Source: Diogma glabrata (taxonomy: Eukaryota > Arthropoda > Insecta > Diptera > Cylindrotomidae). From it: a DNA stretch of 64,000 nt. Location of the stretch: positions 283,975,792-284,039,791 of the forward strand of contig OY856186.1 in NCBI GenBank assembly GCA_963693315.1, written 5' to 3'. The position numbers were made by a program, and so were the translations under genes. Below, piece by piece: positions 22,431-34,868 of this stretch; the first letter of the stretch is position 1; the number at the start of each line of letters is the position of its first letter. The notes beneath the pieces were generated by a model. The model was given only the letters and a program-made list of their open reading frames with translations. It was not told the DNA's origin and did not search any database.

Positions 22431-23869
22431 CGTACAACAGAATTTATGTTTGTTGGGCTTTCTTTAATATTTCTTTAATATTTTTAATATTTTTATAATT
22501 AGAACTACGCGAAATCTACAACATTGGTTAGCTTTTAATTAAAGTGTTTGATGGATCTTAGCTCATTATATATCCAGAACACTATGTTTCCAGAACTGTG
22601 GTGAAGTCAACCTATGCATCAGCGTCGCAATATTTTTTTAATATTTTAATCTGAGACACTGAATAGATTCACACAACGACCAATTTTCGTATCCGCTGGT
22701 AAAAAAAACTACTGTAAATATATGAGACGCATGGTAGTTATAACTCTATATACTTCCTTTATGTCTTTTAAGGAATTTTTGGAAAACTGTTATTCATCGC
22801 ATTGAGTGATCAGTTTTTATTAATTTGTAGATTTTTGAGAACAACCTTCTGAATTGAATGTAAACATAATATAATTCAGTATCAATGCGAATAAAATATA
22901 AACAACCACGTTGAAAATAGTATGAATTTAAACAGAATTGTATCGTATGTCTTTATACACTTAATTTTAATCTTCATCAAAATGTTTAAATAGAATATGA
23001 ATTTAACTGTTTGAACGTTAAAAAGCTTCACTTCATATTTGCGGGTGACTCTCCAAAAACCTAACAATATCATGTCCGAGTAGAATAGCACAAAAATGGC
23101 TTGACATAGAAATTTGTTTTTTTTAAAATTTTATGAAAGAACTTCTCCTATGTATTCCTATGCATATAAAAAATATTACTCTTTTCATATTACAATTTCC
23201 AATAAATTTAAGTTCCCTTAATGTAGTCTAATATTAATACATATAGAACTTTAAATTGGCCAAGTGTCAGCCAGTGTTGCCAGATCGCGGGATTTTTTCC
23301 CGTTTGTGAGATATTTTATATAAAACGGGAAAGCGGGTAAAAACTTGGAAAGTGGGAAATTTTTCACATTTAATAGTAAAAAGCGTTTTAAATTAAAACT
23401 TGTTTTGAAATGGTTGCACCAACCTCTTACAGATTAATAATAAACACTTTTATTAGTTAAATTCACTCGCTGATGCCAATGTTTTAGCCTTTAACACTCG
23501 CAACACATGTATTTCAATGGATATCTGCTCGTTGACAAAACGTTGCTGTACAAATTGTACGAGTTGCAACGAGTTGTATACTACTATTTTATTTCTATTT
23601 TGATCGGAAACTTTAATGTGAACTCGAATTAAGTACATATACTTACATTCCGGTTTTATAAATCGGCAACACTCGTTTGCGCTGCTGCTTTAAACATTCA
23701 GATTCGTGATGTAAGGGTTATTATTTTGCCCTCGTAGTACTATATTGTACAAAATACATAACCAAAAATATAGAAACGGTTATAAAATTTATCTATAGAA
23801 GCTCAAAAACCCTTTTATTGTGATTCGTTATTCTGATAAAACGTTTCAATTATCAAATAAAACTATTAT
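22431..23869. other. AT-rich interior of the Harbinger element
   Basis: No gene is seen. A gccagtgttgccagatcg block near 23272 and cggcaacactcg near 23665 weakly resemble hAT ends but lack matching flanks. Confidence 0.4.
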
Positions 23870-24054
23870 AAGTATTACCTTAAGCATTAATAAATGCTAA
23901 TAAGTATTACCTTAAAAATTTTCCAGTTTATACTTTTAAGTAAAAGGTTTTTATTATTCACAGAAACGTGAGTAAATACTTATACTTAAAAGTATTACCT
24001 TATACTTAAAAGGTAATACTTTTAAGTAAATACTTATTTTTATTCACTTCACCC
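23870..24054. repeat. Right TIR and subterminal repeats of the Harbinger element
   Basis: It carries clustered aagtattacctt and aagtaaatactta motifs in both orientations, then tatttttattcacttcaccc at the very end, matching the left terminus at 16553 in reverse complement. Followed by the ATT duplication at 24055-24057. Confidence 0.8.
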
Positions 24055-24738
24055 ATTATTTACACAAAATAGTAAAATCTTTTTGTGAGAAAATTGTTTA
24101 ATCCAAGTAGTTTTCCGTTTGATAATTATTTTCCTAAATTTCTATAGCAACCAATTTATTTATAAATTTCTATATTAATTTATTTAAAACATTTTGTTTT
24201 TCAGTAATCAGTTGTATTTGGTCTATCGTATTGCTAAGTATGCATATTTTTTGTAAAATGTATTTTGAAAAATTCTTTAAATTCAGGTAATATTTTGTTC
24301 ATTTTTTTATCTAAATTTCTTTAGCAACCAATTTATTTAATTTTAATTGTATATTAAGTACAAACAAACCAAAAAATGCTAAAAATTAAACAATTTTATC
24401 AAAACAAAATTTTACAAAACACATGTCTGTAAATATGTGTATGTGTTTTTTTGGGAATAGGCATAAAACATTTTTTTAAAAAATAGCCTACTTTGCTTTA
24501 CACCCGATTTTTGAATCGTAAAATTGCATTTTACACTCGTACAATAATTAAATTTACGTATCGAGTTGCTTATAACAAAACTTTAACAAATCTATTATAT
24601 TGGTATATTGAAATATGCTATAATGAACTTTAATTTGATTTTATAAAGTCTATCTTATTCTTAAAAATAAAAGCGTAAATAAGTTGAACTTTTAAAAAAA
24701 TATTACTTTTTTAATAATCTGTTTACCCTGTATACACA
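24055..24738. other. AT-rich region, no gene seen
   Basis: Two loosely similar blocks (aatttctatagcaaccaatt near 24140 and aaatttctttagcaacca near 24314) suggest an old duplication. Nothing else is recognised. Confidence 0.4.
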
Positions 24739-25018
24739 CATTAAAAGGTACAATCCTAGTTTATCCCCCAACTAGATTTGCGTTTTTTTCAGATAAATAG
24801 AAAGATTAGGTGTTCTGCATCCTAATTATGAAAAAAAATTTTACGGAAATGAGGGGTTTATAAATTTTATAACTTATAACTTATAACTTTTGACCCCCTC
24901 ATTTCCGTAAATTTTTTTTTTCATAATTAGGATGCAGAGGACCTAATCTATCTATTTATATGAAAAAAAAACTCAAATCTATTTGGGAGGATAAACTAGG
25001 AATGTTCCCATTAAAATG
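24739..25018. mobile_element. 280-bp palindromic MITE
   Basis: Inverted arms start cattaaaaggtacaatccta and end ctaggaatgttcccattaa. Inner blocks cctagtttatccccc/ggaggataaactagg and cctaattatgaaaaaaaatt/aataaggatgcag-type sequence pair to a centre near 24878 (ttataacttataacttataa). No coding content. Confidence 0.85.
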
Positions 25019-25883
25019 TTATGTTTGCCCATCAGTGAAACTAGAAAAAATTAATATAAAAAAATTGAATGGCAAACTTTTGTTATGGTAACCACCCACA
25101 TGCATGGATGGTCAATGGTCATATTAACAGCAATAAACTTCAAAACCACAGCATTCAGGATTAAATTTACTTGCAAAATAAAATAAATAACAACAGAAGA
25201 TGAATAAATCGTTTTGTTCATGTAAACAATAAAAATATAATATAATTTCCATTTAGCTATTCCATAAATCTTTTTTAGTGAACAAACCAAAATAGCAAAT
25301 ATGGCTAGAAAACACTGTGGTGTGATGAAAATTTTTGCTTTATTTTATTTGAATTTCATCCAATAAAATTCTTGAAAATTTTATGACATCATTGAATTTA
25401 ACCAATCAAATTTCAATTACACTGATAATTTTCCTTTGGCAATTACGAAGTGCTTCAAGTGGTTTTAATTTAAAAAATTTTAAAAATTGTAATAATTTAA
25501 ATTAAATAATTTTTATTGCTATATTTTTTTTCCATGTTTTTTTTAAACCTTTAGTTAAAAGATAATTGTTTTAATTATTTAGCTAAGTTTTCAAAACATT
25601 TTCTTAACGAATTTCCCTCGTGATAAATTCTCATGGAAAATTTGTCAAGCAAATGGCGTTGATAATGTTTTCGAAGTTTTTGTTAAAATTAATTAGAATG
25701 AGCCGGAAATTACTAATGAAAATCATTATCATAATTTAAAGTATAATTTTCTTAGAAGATAGAAATGGTTTTGCTTAAAGGAGACTTTTCTTAAAAACAA
25801 AATAAGGTGCTCCACGTTAAACAACTAATGCGAAGTTAGCATATTTTTTGTATTAAGCATTTTGGTTTGTTGATCTTTTGCTG
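25019..25883. other. AT-rich region upstream of the Penelope relic
   Basis: No conserved domain was found in any frame. The 79-codon minus frame at 25051-25290 is not supported. Confidence 0.4.

Positions 25884-25955
<72 letters not shown>
25884..25955. repeat. (TA)n microsatellite at the Penelope 5' truncation point
   Basis: About 36 uninterrupted TA units run directly into the coding sequence of the Penelope-like element. Reading through it makes a false YIYIY N-terminus. Confidence 0.95.
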
Positions 25956-25957
<2 letters not shown>

Positions 25958-27642
25958 TAGTTACCAGAGCAGATAAGGGGAATGTAACGGTGCTCCTCAA
26001 CAAAAGTGAGTACGCGGAAAAAATGGAAAACCTTTTAAATGATAACAATACATATGAATCAATACCAAAAATTGCCAAATCCAAATTTGAAAAAGAAATG
26101 AACGAGATGATAATGGGTTGGGAAAAAGAAGGCAGAATTACTGTAATGAAGGGTAAACAACTACGGAGCCATAATAGTATCAATGCACGTATGTATGGTT
26201 TGATAAAAGTCCACAAGCCGAATCGACCTCTGAGACCAATAGTTAATTGCATAGGCACAATGACTTACGCACTGTCAAAATATTTATCAGATGCATTGAA
26301 TAAAGTGGTCGGAAAAACATCAACTTATATAAAAAATTCAGTGGATTTTAAAAACAAAATAAAAAACATCATTTTACCAGTGGGGTATTCCCTTATTTCA
26401 CTTGACGTTGTATCACTTTTTACTAATATCAAACGTGAAGCGGTTATGGATACGGTTGGTAATAAATGGATGGCTATCAAAAATGAGAACAAACTGAAGT
26501 TAAAAAAGGTACAGTTTATGGAGGCTTTATATCTTGTGCTAAATACGTGTGAATTTACGTTCAACGAAAAATGTTATCGACAAATTTTTGGATGCCCAAT
26601 GGGTTCTCCCATTAGTCCTGTGGCGGCAAATCTGGTTATGGAATCGATAGAAACTGTAATATTACACAAAACAGAAACAAAACCACCGTTCTTTTTTAGA
26701 TATGTTGATGATATCATAACAGCAGTTCCAACAAACAAAATTGAAAGTTTTCTCAAGGAATTCAATGACTATGACCAACACATAAAATTCACATTGGAAA
26801 CAGAAGTTGAAAACAAATTACCTTTTTTGGACCTTGTTATTATACACAATGAAGATGGAAGTCTAAGTACAGATTGGTACCACAAAAATACTTGGTCTGG
26901 GAGATATTTGAATTTCGCGTCATGGCTACCATTGAATTACAAAAAAAACACTGTGTTTTTGTTAGCGGAAAAAATTTTGTGCCTTTCTGAAACAAAGTTT
27001 CACAAAAAAAATTTTAAACTACTAACCGAAACACTACTTCAAAATGGTTATCCACCAAGTGTGATCAAACGTGGTATAAAAGATGCTTTGTTTAAAAATT
27101 CACCCAAACAACAAAATGAATTAGTTGAGAAAACTGACTCCAATGTCGAGAGTTTTGGCAAAGAAAAGAAGATTGGCTCGATTCCTTATGTAAAAGACCT
27201 TTTCGAACAAATTAGTAATTTACTAAAACATTATGATTTTAAAATAGTAGGTAAACCTTCATCAAACCTTAATAACTTGGTTTTTTCCAACCTTCAAGAT
27301 AAGATTCCTAAGTCAGAACAAAGAAATGTTGTATATCAGATATCGTGTAACTGCCCAGCCACTTACACCGGTCGTACTACCCAACTATTAGAAAAAAGAG
27401 TCTATCAACACAATAAAGATTCCAAAAGTAACAAGGATATCGATTGCAGTGCACTTTCATCACATTTAAAAACGGCCAATCATTCATTATCGCTAACTGA
27501 TGTTAAGATACTAGAAAAAGAAAAAAACCATGGTAAACTACAAATTTTAGAAATGTTACACATCAAACGAAGTGTGAATTCAATCAACACTCAAAGAGAC
27601 TCAAATTACATACATAACTACTATAATTCTTTTCTTAAATAA
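25956..27642 (+). CDS. Penelope-like element RT with GIY-YIG endonuclease, 5'-truncated
   Basis: Multi-domain protein of a Penelope-like retroelement, which copies its RNA into DNA at a cut target site. Reading from the end of the (TA)n tract: RADKGNVTVLLNKSEY, then YGLIKVHKPNRPLRPIVN (about 26192-26248), the first palm Asp in SLISLDVVSLFTNIK (26392-26434), GCPMGSPISPVAANL (26590-26634), and catalytic FRYVDDI with the Asp pair at about 26707-26712. A linker leads to a GIY-YIG nuclease: VVYQISC at about 27328 and ATYTGRT at about 27358, with a following RVYQH. The RT region N-terminal to RADKGN is missing, so this is a 5'-truncated copy, joined to (TA)n. From there to the stop at 27640-27642 there is no break. 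The 3' region has the hammerhead-like motif at 28101-28133. Confidence 0.92.
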
Positions 27643-28100
27643 CGGTCGCTTTATATATAATAAAAATCAATAATATAATCTACACAGGATTGTATGGACC
27701 CATATGTAATTAGTATGTATTTGCAAAGAATGAAAAAAAATTTTCTGGTTTGGTTTTTTGTTGTTGTTGGTTCTAGTTTTTATTTTATTGATAACGTTGA
27801 AGTTTTTTGAAATATTTATTGTTTTTAATTTATTAAATTTTAAATAATTTTGACTAAAGAACATACTCTGTTTCTTCCTATCTTAATAAGTTTTTAATGT
27901 TATTTATTTTAAATTTAATTAGTGAATTTAAATGTTATTTGTCAATAGTGTTTTAAACTTAAATTTTTTTAGTACATATTTAATTAGTGAATTTAAATGT
28001 TTTTCATGTAAGTTTTTTGTTTTCAATAGGGTTTTGAATTTATGAAAAAGATTTGTTTTGTTTTTTCTTTAATAGGATATTTAAGTAAAATTGTTTTTTT
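27643..28100 (+). other. Penelope-like element 3' untranslated region
   Basis: AT-rich sequence between the stop codon and the hammerhead-like hairpin. A repeated block, attagtgaatttaaatg, occurs at 27918 and 27982. No gene. Confidence 0.6.
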
Positions 28101-28133
28101 TTGAAAATGATGCGGAAAGCGTCGAAACGCGTC
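28101..28133 (+). ncRNA. Degenerate hammerhead-ribozyme-like motif of the Penelope element
   Basis: The order ttgaaaa, stem GATGC-ggaaa-GCGTC, GAAA, CGCGTC follows the hammerhead plan (CUGAUGA, stem II, GAAA, stem III, GUC). The upstream run of T and the aaaaaat directly after GTC can pair as stem I. Penelope-like elements are known to carry hammerhead motifs. The CUGAUGA box is changed to UUGAAAA, so self-cleavage is doubtful. A second copy with a different but still paired stem is at 57923-57955. Confidence 0.6.
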
Positions 28134-28188
28134 AAAAAATGTTTTTAATGTAAAATAAAATTATTAAATCACATAGGCTACAAACCAA

Positions 28189-28433
<245 letters not shown>

Positions 28434-28436
<3 letters not shown>

Positions 28437-29233
28437 TGTTGCAAAACGAAAAAAAAAATTCGTAACGTTATGCATTTCGTTTTTGTAACAATATATTTAT
28501 TTTTTCGGTACGTTATTTCGTTATGAAACAGAAAAATATTATATTTCGTTATGTTATAACGTTATAATTACGTTATTTTAAAATTAAATATCATGTTTAA
28601 AATTAACCTCCTTAAATGTACAAATATAGAAAAGCTCTAATGAACAGTTATTTCTTGTATGTATAGTTATAAAAATATTAATTTTATACAATCGAAGTAA
28701 AACAAAACTAAATAATTAAATACATTAAAAAATTTGACTTATTTCAAAATTAATTATTTCAAAAATATTAGAGTAAATTTTTATTTAACAGATCTTCTGA
28801 ATTATTTCTTATATCGGCCAGCATAAAAATATTCTTTCTTAAAATTATTCAAAAGCACCTGTGATGCAGAAACGGCTAGTACATATTTGAAATTACTTGC
28901 AATATACTTAAAGTTTTACAAAATTTTCATTATTTTGGTACAAATATCATACAATTTTAAACTACCAAAACCTTTAGTTTAAGCGTTCAATGAAATTAAA
29001 AAAGAGTAGATAAGTTGGCTTTTATATAACCGAATCTTGCACTTTGATTTTCATATAATTATACAAAAAGATATCCAAAAAACGAAATAAATATTAACGT
29101 TATCGTTACGTTTTGCGTTATTGTAACGCAATTTTATTTTTAAAACTTTATGAAAGTAATTATTACAAATAACGCTATTTCATTTCGTTTTTTCGTTTTT
29201 GCGTTACGTTACGAGTAACGTTTTGCAACACTG
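28434..29233. mobile_element. 800-bp non-autonomous hAT-type element
   Basis: The ends are cagtgttgcaaaacg at 28434 and cgttttgcaacactg at 29233. CAGTG-type termini are typical of hAT. Both flanks are tatatata, consistent with an 8-bp target duplication but not provable inside (TA)n. Subterminal aacgttatcg/cgttacgtt motifs are clustered at both ends. No transposase is present. Confidence 0.75.
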
Positions 29234-29269
29234 ATATATATATATATAAAGAAGATTCATAGTACTATA

Positions 29270-30740
29270 CTTGAACGTTTTTGGCACACTTTTTTGGCAT
29301 TTCTCGACGTTTTAGGTCATAACGATGACCGATGACGACAAAGTCTAAAAGAGCAAAAAGAAAATATCCGTTTGTCTGGCGGCTGGACGGTCGGCAATTA
29401 TAGCCGACGAAATCTAGAAAACCGCTGAAGCGATTTTTTCTAAAAATAAGTTAACTTAATGGGAAGAGCCGAAAGCACGATGTGTTCGATAGCTGTGCCG
29501 GAAGTGTGTCAAAAATCATGAAGTGTGTCAAAACACGAAAATTTGCTTATGTTTTGCTTAAAAAACGTTCATTTTAGGAGGTAATGATAATAATGAATAA
29601 AACATTGAATGTGGAGAAATCTTGATGGCTTACATTGGTATGTGAGACCAGGAGCTTGATTATTGTTTTATAAGTGGAGAATGTGGAGAAATCTTAAAGG
29701 CCTGAATGTGAGACCAAAAATTATATTGATTGATTATTGTATTACATTATTATTGTATTATAAGTGTGTCAAAAAAATACCGTTAAGTGTGTCAAAAGAA
29801 TGATCTTAATATATTTTGTTAATTTTTGAAAATTTTTTTGAGAAACATATTATGCGAAACATTTTCGATTAGGAGGATATAAAAAACAAAAATAATTATT
29901 AGTAAGACATGAAATGTAATTGAACATTAAATTTGACATAAAGTGTGTTGTCAAAAAAATCGTTAAGTGTGTCAAAACAAGAAAATTTGCATATTAAAAA
30001 CTTAAAAACGTTTATTTTAAGTGATGACGAGTATTAACATTGAATGTGGAGAAATCTTGATGGTCGGCATTAGTATGTGAGACCAAGAGTTTGATAAATT
30101 CAAGGGACCAACAAAATCGTTCATAATAACCGTGTGTTCATTATAAACAGGGTGTGTTCATTATAAACTTATTCTGTATGTCAAAAGAATGATTTCAGAT
30201 TCTTCGACTTCTGAATACCATGAACAGTTGGAAAATAAGTAATTTTTGATTGTTATAATATTTGCAATATTTTTGGATTTTCGAAATTTCAATCTTTGAT
30301 TTTGGATTAATTTTTGAAATGTTTTTAGAATTTTGAATAAAGTCTAAATTTTTGATTTTATTATAATTCTGCAATATTTTAAGAATTTTGGAAAAAGTTT
30401 CAATTTTTGATCTTGCTAACATTTTTGCAATATCTTTAGAATTTTGAAAAAAAAAATTAAAAGTTTTAATTTTATTATAATTTTTAAAATATTTTTTGAA
30501 TTTTGAAAAGATTTGAATTTTGGATTTTGTTATAATTTTTTGAAATCAATTCAATCAGGCTCCTTTTTATGAAAAAAATTAAATTAATTATTTGTATAAC
30601 ATGAAATGTATATAATTGAACATGAAATTGGTTGATAATAGGTTGTTTGTTTTCGAAACATCTGGACGCTAAATGGAGAGATTTTTGAGGATTTTGCTGA
30701 GTGTATCCTCTTTTCACTAAATTATGTTAATTTATGATCT
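29270..30740. mobile_element. Foldback-like element C (partial)
   Basis: It is built from the same parts as elements A and D: ggaagtgtgtcaaaaatcat, ttgaatgtggagaaatcttg (repeated at 29605 and 30043), the AT satellite at 30230-30540, and the end block ctaaatggagagatttttga with cactaaattatgttaattta (30666-30735), which matches 2995-3060 in the same orientation. The arms are not complete, so this is a truncated or rearranged copy. Confidence 0.65.
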
Positions 30741-32004
30741 GTTATAATTTTTTATAATATAATTAGAAACTGTAAATTATTTTGAAATTATTCGTAAAAT
30801 AAAATTTGAAGTTAATGTTTAATAAAGTTCAAATAAGTTTACAAAAACTTAGAATACAAATGCCGAATTTAATCAACTAGAAAATGTGCTAAATCCATTT
30901 TGCATTGCGAAGATCATTTAGCATTCAATTGGAACGCAGTCTTATTTATGTAAATATACATTTATTTTATAAGTAAATAATACAGAATCTTACTCGTACA
31001 AAAAACTTTTTATGTAATTCGGGCATAAAGTATCTATTTTCACTCTAATGCAAAAAATACCTACTTTACGCATAAATAGCGATTATATTAATAGTGTTTT
31101 AAAAGAAGTGAGCAAAAGAGATAAATTAAATAAATGTGTAATATTTTCAAATAATTAATTTGAATGTGGTATGACTTAATGCTGTTTTGCCTTTCCTATA
31201 AATGGCGTCCGAATGCTTCCAGTGCATGCATAACAGTTGGCTATCTGGTTTATAAATACAAATCTATGTGAATTAAGTAAACTTTACTTTTTCAATTACA
31301 AAGTTAATTTAAAAAGAAATTCATAAACTAAAACTATAACCTCAAATAGTTTGATATTTTTTGTTTTTAGATTCATTTAATATTTTAACCCATCTTTATA
31401 AAGTAAACGAAACTTTTTAAAGTATTTATAAAACGTTTCTCGATTTTAATTCAGAACTTAAATTATAAATGATTTAAAAAAAACAGGGAGGCAAATAAAA
31501 GTTTTGTTTCAAATTATCGTATTAAAGGATTAAATGAAATTATTATCATGTAAATTTAATTTTTATTAATTGTGGTATAAATATGAAAAATTTAAAGATT
31601 ATGAAATATAGAATTTTAATAGTTTAAGTATAATGTATTAAGGCCAGTAAGTGTTTTACCGATTGTGAATATATTTAAATAAACAAATTCGAGATTGTTT
31701 ATACTCTTAATTTAGTTTTGCTTGATCGAAATAAATTTAAGTAAACCATTTAACTTATTAACATTCATTTTATTGTTTTAAGTAAATTTAATTTTTAAAT
31801 ATTCGCTTTAAAATAGTAAGCTTTTATATAACTTCATTTTGGAATTCAATTTTGGGGCGTTTTAATAGAACAAAGAGCTTCAAAACGAAAACACAGATTT
31901 GGGAAAATTAGTCAAACTGAATGAATTTTTAATTAGCTTCATAACATCTATTCGAAATTATGATTTTTTTTAATAAATATGTAATTTTGGAAAAAAAAAA
32001 ATAA
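30741..32004. other. AT-rich region with two solo MITE ends
   Basis: A half-element at about 30855-30941 ends tcaattggaacgcagtc followed by tta, identical to the right end of the MITE at 42716-42935. The stretch 30950-31050 matches 16440-16520 in reverse complement (shared cagaatcttactcgtacaaa). Near 31646 there is half of the palindrome family at 13028-13143. No genes. Confidence 0.55.
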
Positions 32005-32450
32005 AGCGTGAAGAGTACGAGTTTGATAAAGTAAGGACTAAAAACGTAACCTTCAAGCAGGAAAGACATGAGTAAATACCATACTAGATCGTGGGCAGAG
32101 TGAAATGGAAAAGAGATTCGCTGGTTATATTAATACGTTTGACAAATATGACTTTTTGACTAATTTAGTTCTACTTTTATCTGAAAAAATAGCTCAAAAA
32201 TTTTGTAACGACGATTTAGAACAGCCATTTGTTTGGGAATGTCTTCATTTTCAAACATATCTTCAAAATATAAAAATATTAATGGAGCTATCGAGTCATC
32301 AAAAGATTTATCTGCCGCGATAATAACTTAGAAACAGTTTCCAAGCGTAGATATTGCTCTACGTATACTTTTATGTGCGACAATAACTAATTGTTCAGCC
32401 GAGAGGCTGAGTTTATTTGCCATAAAAACTAAAGCAATGAACAAAATGCG
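32005..32450 (+). pseudogene. hAT transposase C-terminal relic
   Basis: The open part (32105-32323) reads MEKRFAGYINTFDKYDFLTN and NDDLEQPFVWECLHFQTYLQ, which resembles the region just before the dimerisation domain of ZMYM1-like hAT transposases. After a break, 32366-32431 translates to LCATITNCSAERLSLF and TKAMNKMRTKLR then a stop, the core of the hAT C-terminal dimerisation domain. Frameshifts and stops show it is dead. No terminal repeats were matched to it. The family call rests on this motif order. Confidence 0.6.
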
Positions 32451-33125
32451 AACAAAGTTGCGCTGAAAGCCGTAGTACAAGTAGGGATAAGTAGTACTAT
32501 AGACACTAACTACATATTTAATTATAAATATAATTTAAAATAACTATTTAAGCATTTATTACTATACTACTGTCCATTTGCTTGATCATTTGTCTAAATG
32601 AGAGTTAGCTAAAGCTTCAATAAGACATATCTCTCAAATAGTTATCATGCCGTTTCTTGACAAATATAAACAAAGAATTAACTAAATGACGAAAAGAGAA
32701 AACTTATGTGAATTTGTGGTCTTTAGGGGTTAAAAGTAAAATTAATCAAAAATCTAAGCTGTCCCTGTTATTTAGTTTTTTATGTTTGTTAGTTTTTTCC
32801 AATGAATTGTAAAATTGGTTTTATAAATATATTAAATATAAATAATCAGTTTTTCGTTGTGTTTAAATATTATATTGAAGAATTTTTGAAAACTATTAAA
32901 GTTATATTAAAGTGACAGAGACGTTAAGGATTCTTTATTAAGTTTTTAACTGACAATAAGTAAGAAAAATTGTGTGTAACATCTCGGCAAATTCTTGGAA
33001 AATTGATATTATATTATCTATTTACAGACAATAAACGTGCAAGAACCCTCAATTTTTCCCAAGATTATAAAATTTTATTAATAAATTTTGTGTTCAATTA
33101 CAGAGATATAATAGAAAACAAAAAA
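32451..33125. other. AT-rich region, no gene seen
   Basis: No domain, array or inverted repeat is evident before the foldback arm begins near 33130. Confidence 0.4.
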
Positions 33126-33129
33126 ACCG

Positions 33130-33480
33130 GATCGTGTCATATCATCGAAAAATCATACCGTCGAAAATCGTTACATCGAAAAAAAGCAATAAATTGAAAA
33201 ATAAAAATCATATCGTCGAAAAATCACACAACCGAAAATCGCAACATCGAAAATCGTATCACCGAAAATTCATTACGTCGAAAAGTCATAGCATCGAAAA
33301 ATCACATCACCGAAAATCATATCATCGAAAATTTGATTCACAAAATCGAAAAATCATACCATCGAAAATCGTAAAATCGAAAAAAAAATCATATCATCGA
33401 AATATCATTACATCGAAAATATTCGATGTAATGAATAAAACATTACATCGAAAAATCATATCATCGAAAAACAGGGTGTA
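33130..33480. repeat. Terminal short-period satellite, left arm
   Basis: Around twenty degenerate copies of an atcgaaaaatcatatc-type unit (about 15 bp) with variants such as ccgaaaatc and gtcgaaaagtc. A 120-codon frame across it (33134-33496) is a product of the periodicity and not a gene. Foldback-type elements characteristically carry such short tandem units in their outer arms. Confidence 0.85.
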
Positions 33481-34868
33481 CTCTCCTCACAGATAAAACA
33501 TTTGTAAATTAAAATGTTAAGTGTCTGCAGTATATGTTAATTGGGCAATTCGTTTGAAAATGTACATTTATTTGTGGATTTTTTTTAAATCAAAATTTTG
33601 TATGAGTGGAACGAATGAAAAAATCTAAATTCTGAATTTTTTATTTATTGCTTTGAAATGCAGTTTTGCCGGTATACATTTTTAGTAATTTCTTTTGGTT
33701 TACATAGATAATATACTATGTGCTATCATATTTTGAAGATAAAGTTTTAGGATTCCAAACAGATTTTTCTACGTTTTTTTTTAATAATAAATACTATGCC
33801 CTATAGTATTATATTATATTCACCCTGTATTCTTTTGAAAATGTGCATGTTTTATAGTTTTTTTTTGAAAATGCCTAAAGCATTTGGTATAGTATTGACG
33901 AAATTTGTATTGGTGAAAGAAAGTGTGTGTCAAGTGTTTTTCAAAAAATAATAAAGTGTGTTAAAACACGACAATGAGCATTTTTTGCTTAAAAAATCGA
34001 TCATTCTAATTCTAAGTGATTACGAGTAGTAACATTGAATGTGGAGAAAATTTGATGATTGGCATTGGTATGTGGGACCAGAACCGATTATTGTATTGTA
34101 AGTGTGTCAAAAAATACAGTCAAGTGTGTCAAAAGAATGATTTTCATTTATTTTTTAACCCAATTTTTTGGAAAAAAATAAAATTAAGTATGTAATTATT
34201 TTTATGAGTTAAAACGTATTTGAACATAAAATTGGACATGTTTCTATCCAGTTTCAACTCCTCCCAACTTATAGGAACAATTGGGAAATATCAAGTTGTT
34301 GCAGATTAAATGTCGTTTTTAAAAAGATTGATTAATTTTTGGAATATATTAAGAATTTTGAAAAAAGTTTAATTTTTGATTTTATTATATGTTTTGGAAT
34401 ATTTTTAGAACTTTGAAAAAGTTTTTATTTTGTTTTGATTTTTGCAATATCTTTAGAATTTTGAAAATAGTTTCAATTTTTGATTTTGTAATATTCTCTT
34501 GAATATGTTTGAACTTTTGAAGAAAATTGAAATTTATGATTTTATTATAATTTTTAGAATCTTAGAAAAAAATTGAATTTTTATAATTTTTGCAATATGT
34601 TTGGAATTTTGAAAAAGTTTCAATTTTTGATTTTTAATAATTTTTGGATTGATTAGAATTTTGAAAAAGTTTAAATTTTTGATTTTTTTTAAATTTTGGA
34701 ATATTTTTAAATTTTGAAAAAAAATTTCTATTTTTGATTTTATGATAATTTTTAAAAATTTTAGGATTTAAAAAACTTTCATTTTAAGTGATTGCGAGTA
34801 GGAATATTGCACTTGGAGAAATTTTGATGGTCGGGATTGGTATGTGAGACCAAAATCTAGATTCTTGC

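Larger units (their letters stand above)
16553..24054. mobile_element. 7.5-kb Harbinger-type DNA transposon
   Basis: The ends are inverted: gggtgaagtgaataaaaata at 16553 and tatttttattcacttcaccc ending at 24054. Both are followed by aagtaaatrctt-type subterminal repeats and flanked by a 3-bp ATT direct repeat (16550-16552 and 24055-24057). Three-base target duplications are a hallmark of PIF/Harbinger, though TWA is the usual sequence. Inside are a full DDE transposase (16838-17836), two inverted copies of its Myb/MADF-like partner gene, a central array and a 1.3-kb repeat region. Flanking DNA at 16430-16540 is related in reverse complement to 30950-31050, so the element landed in an older repeat. 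Confidence 0.8.

Noticed and set aside
23272..23676. Possible hAT MITE with cagtgttgccagatc and cggcaacactc ends
   Set aside because: The inverted match is only about 10 bp, the flanks show no 8-bp duplication, and the terminal base differs.
33130..33480. Regular short repeats that might suggest a CRISPR array
   Set aside because: Units are contiguous and degenerate with no spacers of constant length, and the setting is eukaryotic. It is a satellite in a foldback arm.
33134..33496. A 120-codon frame rich in HRKS repeats
   Set aside because: It follows the 15-bp satellite of foldback D and has no codon or domain signal. The inverted counterpart at 37614-37862 is the same effect.
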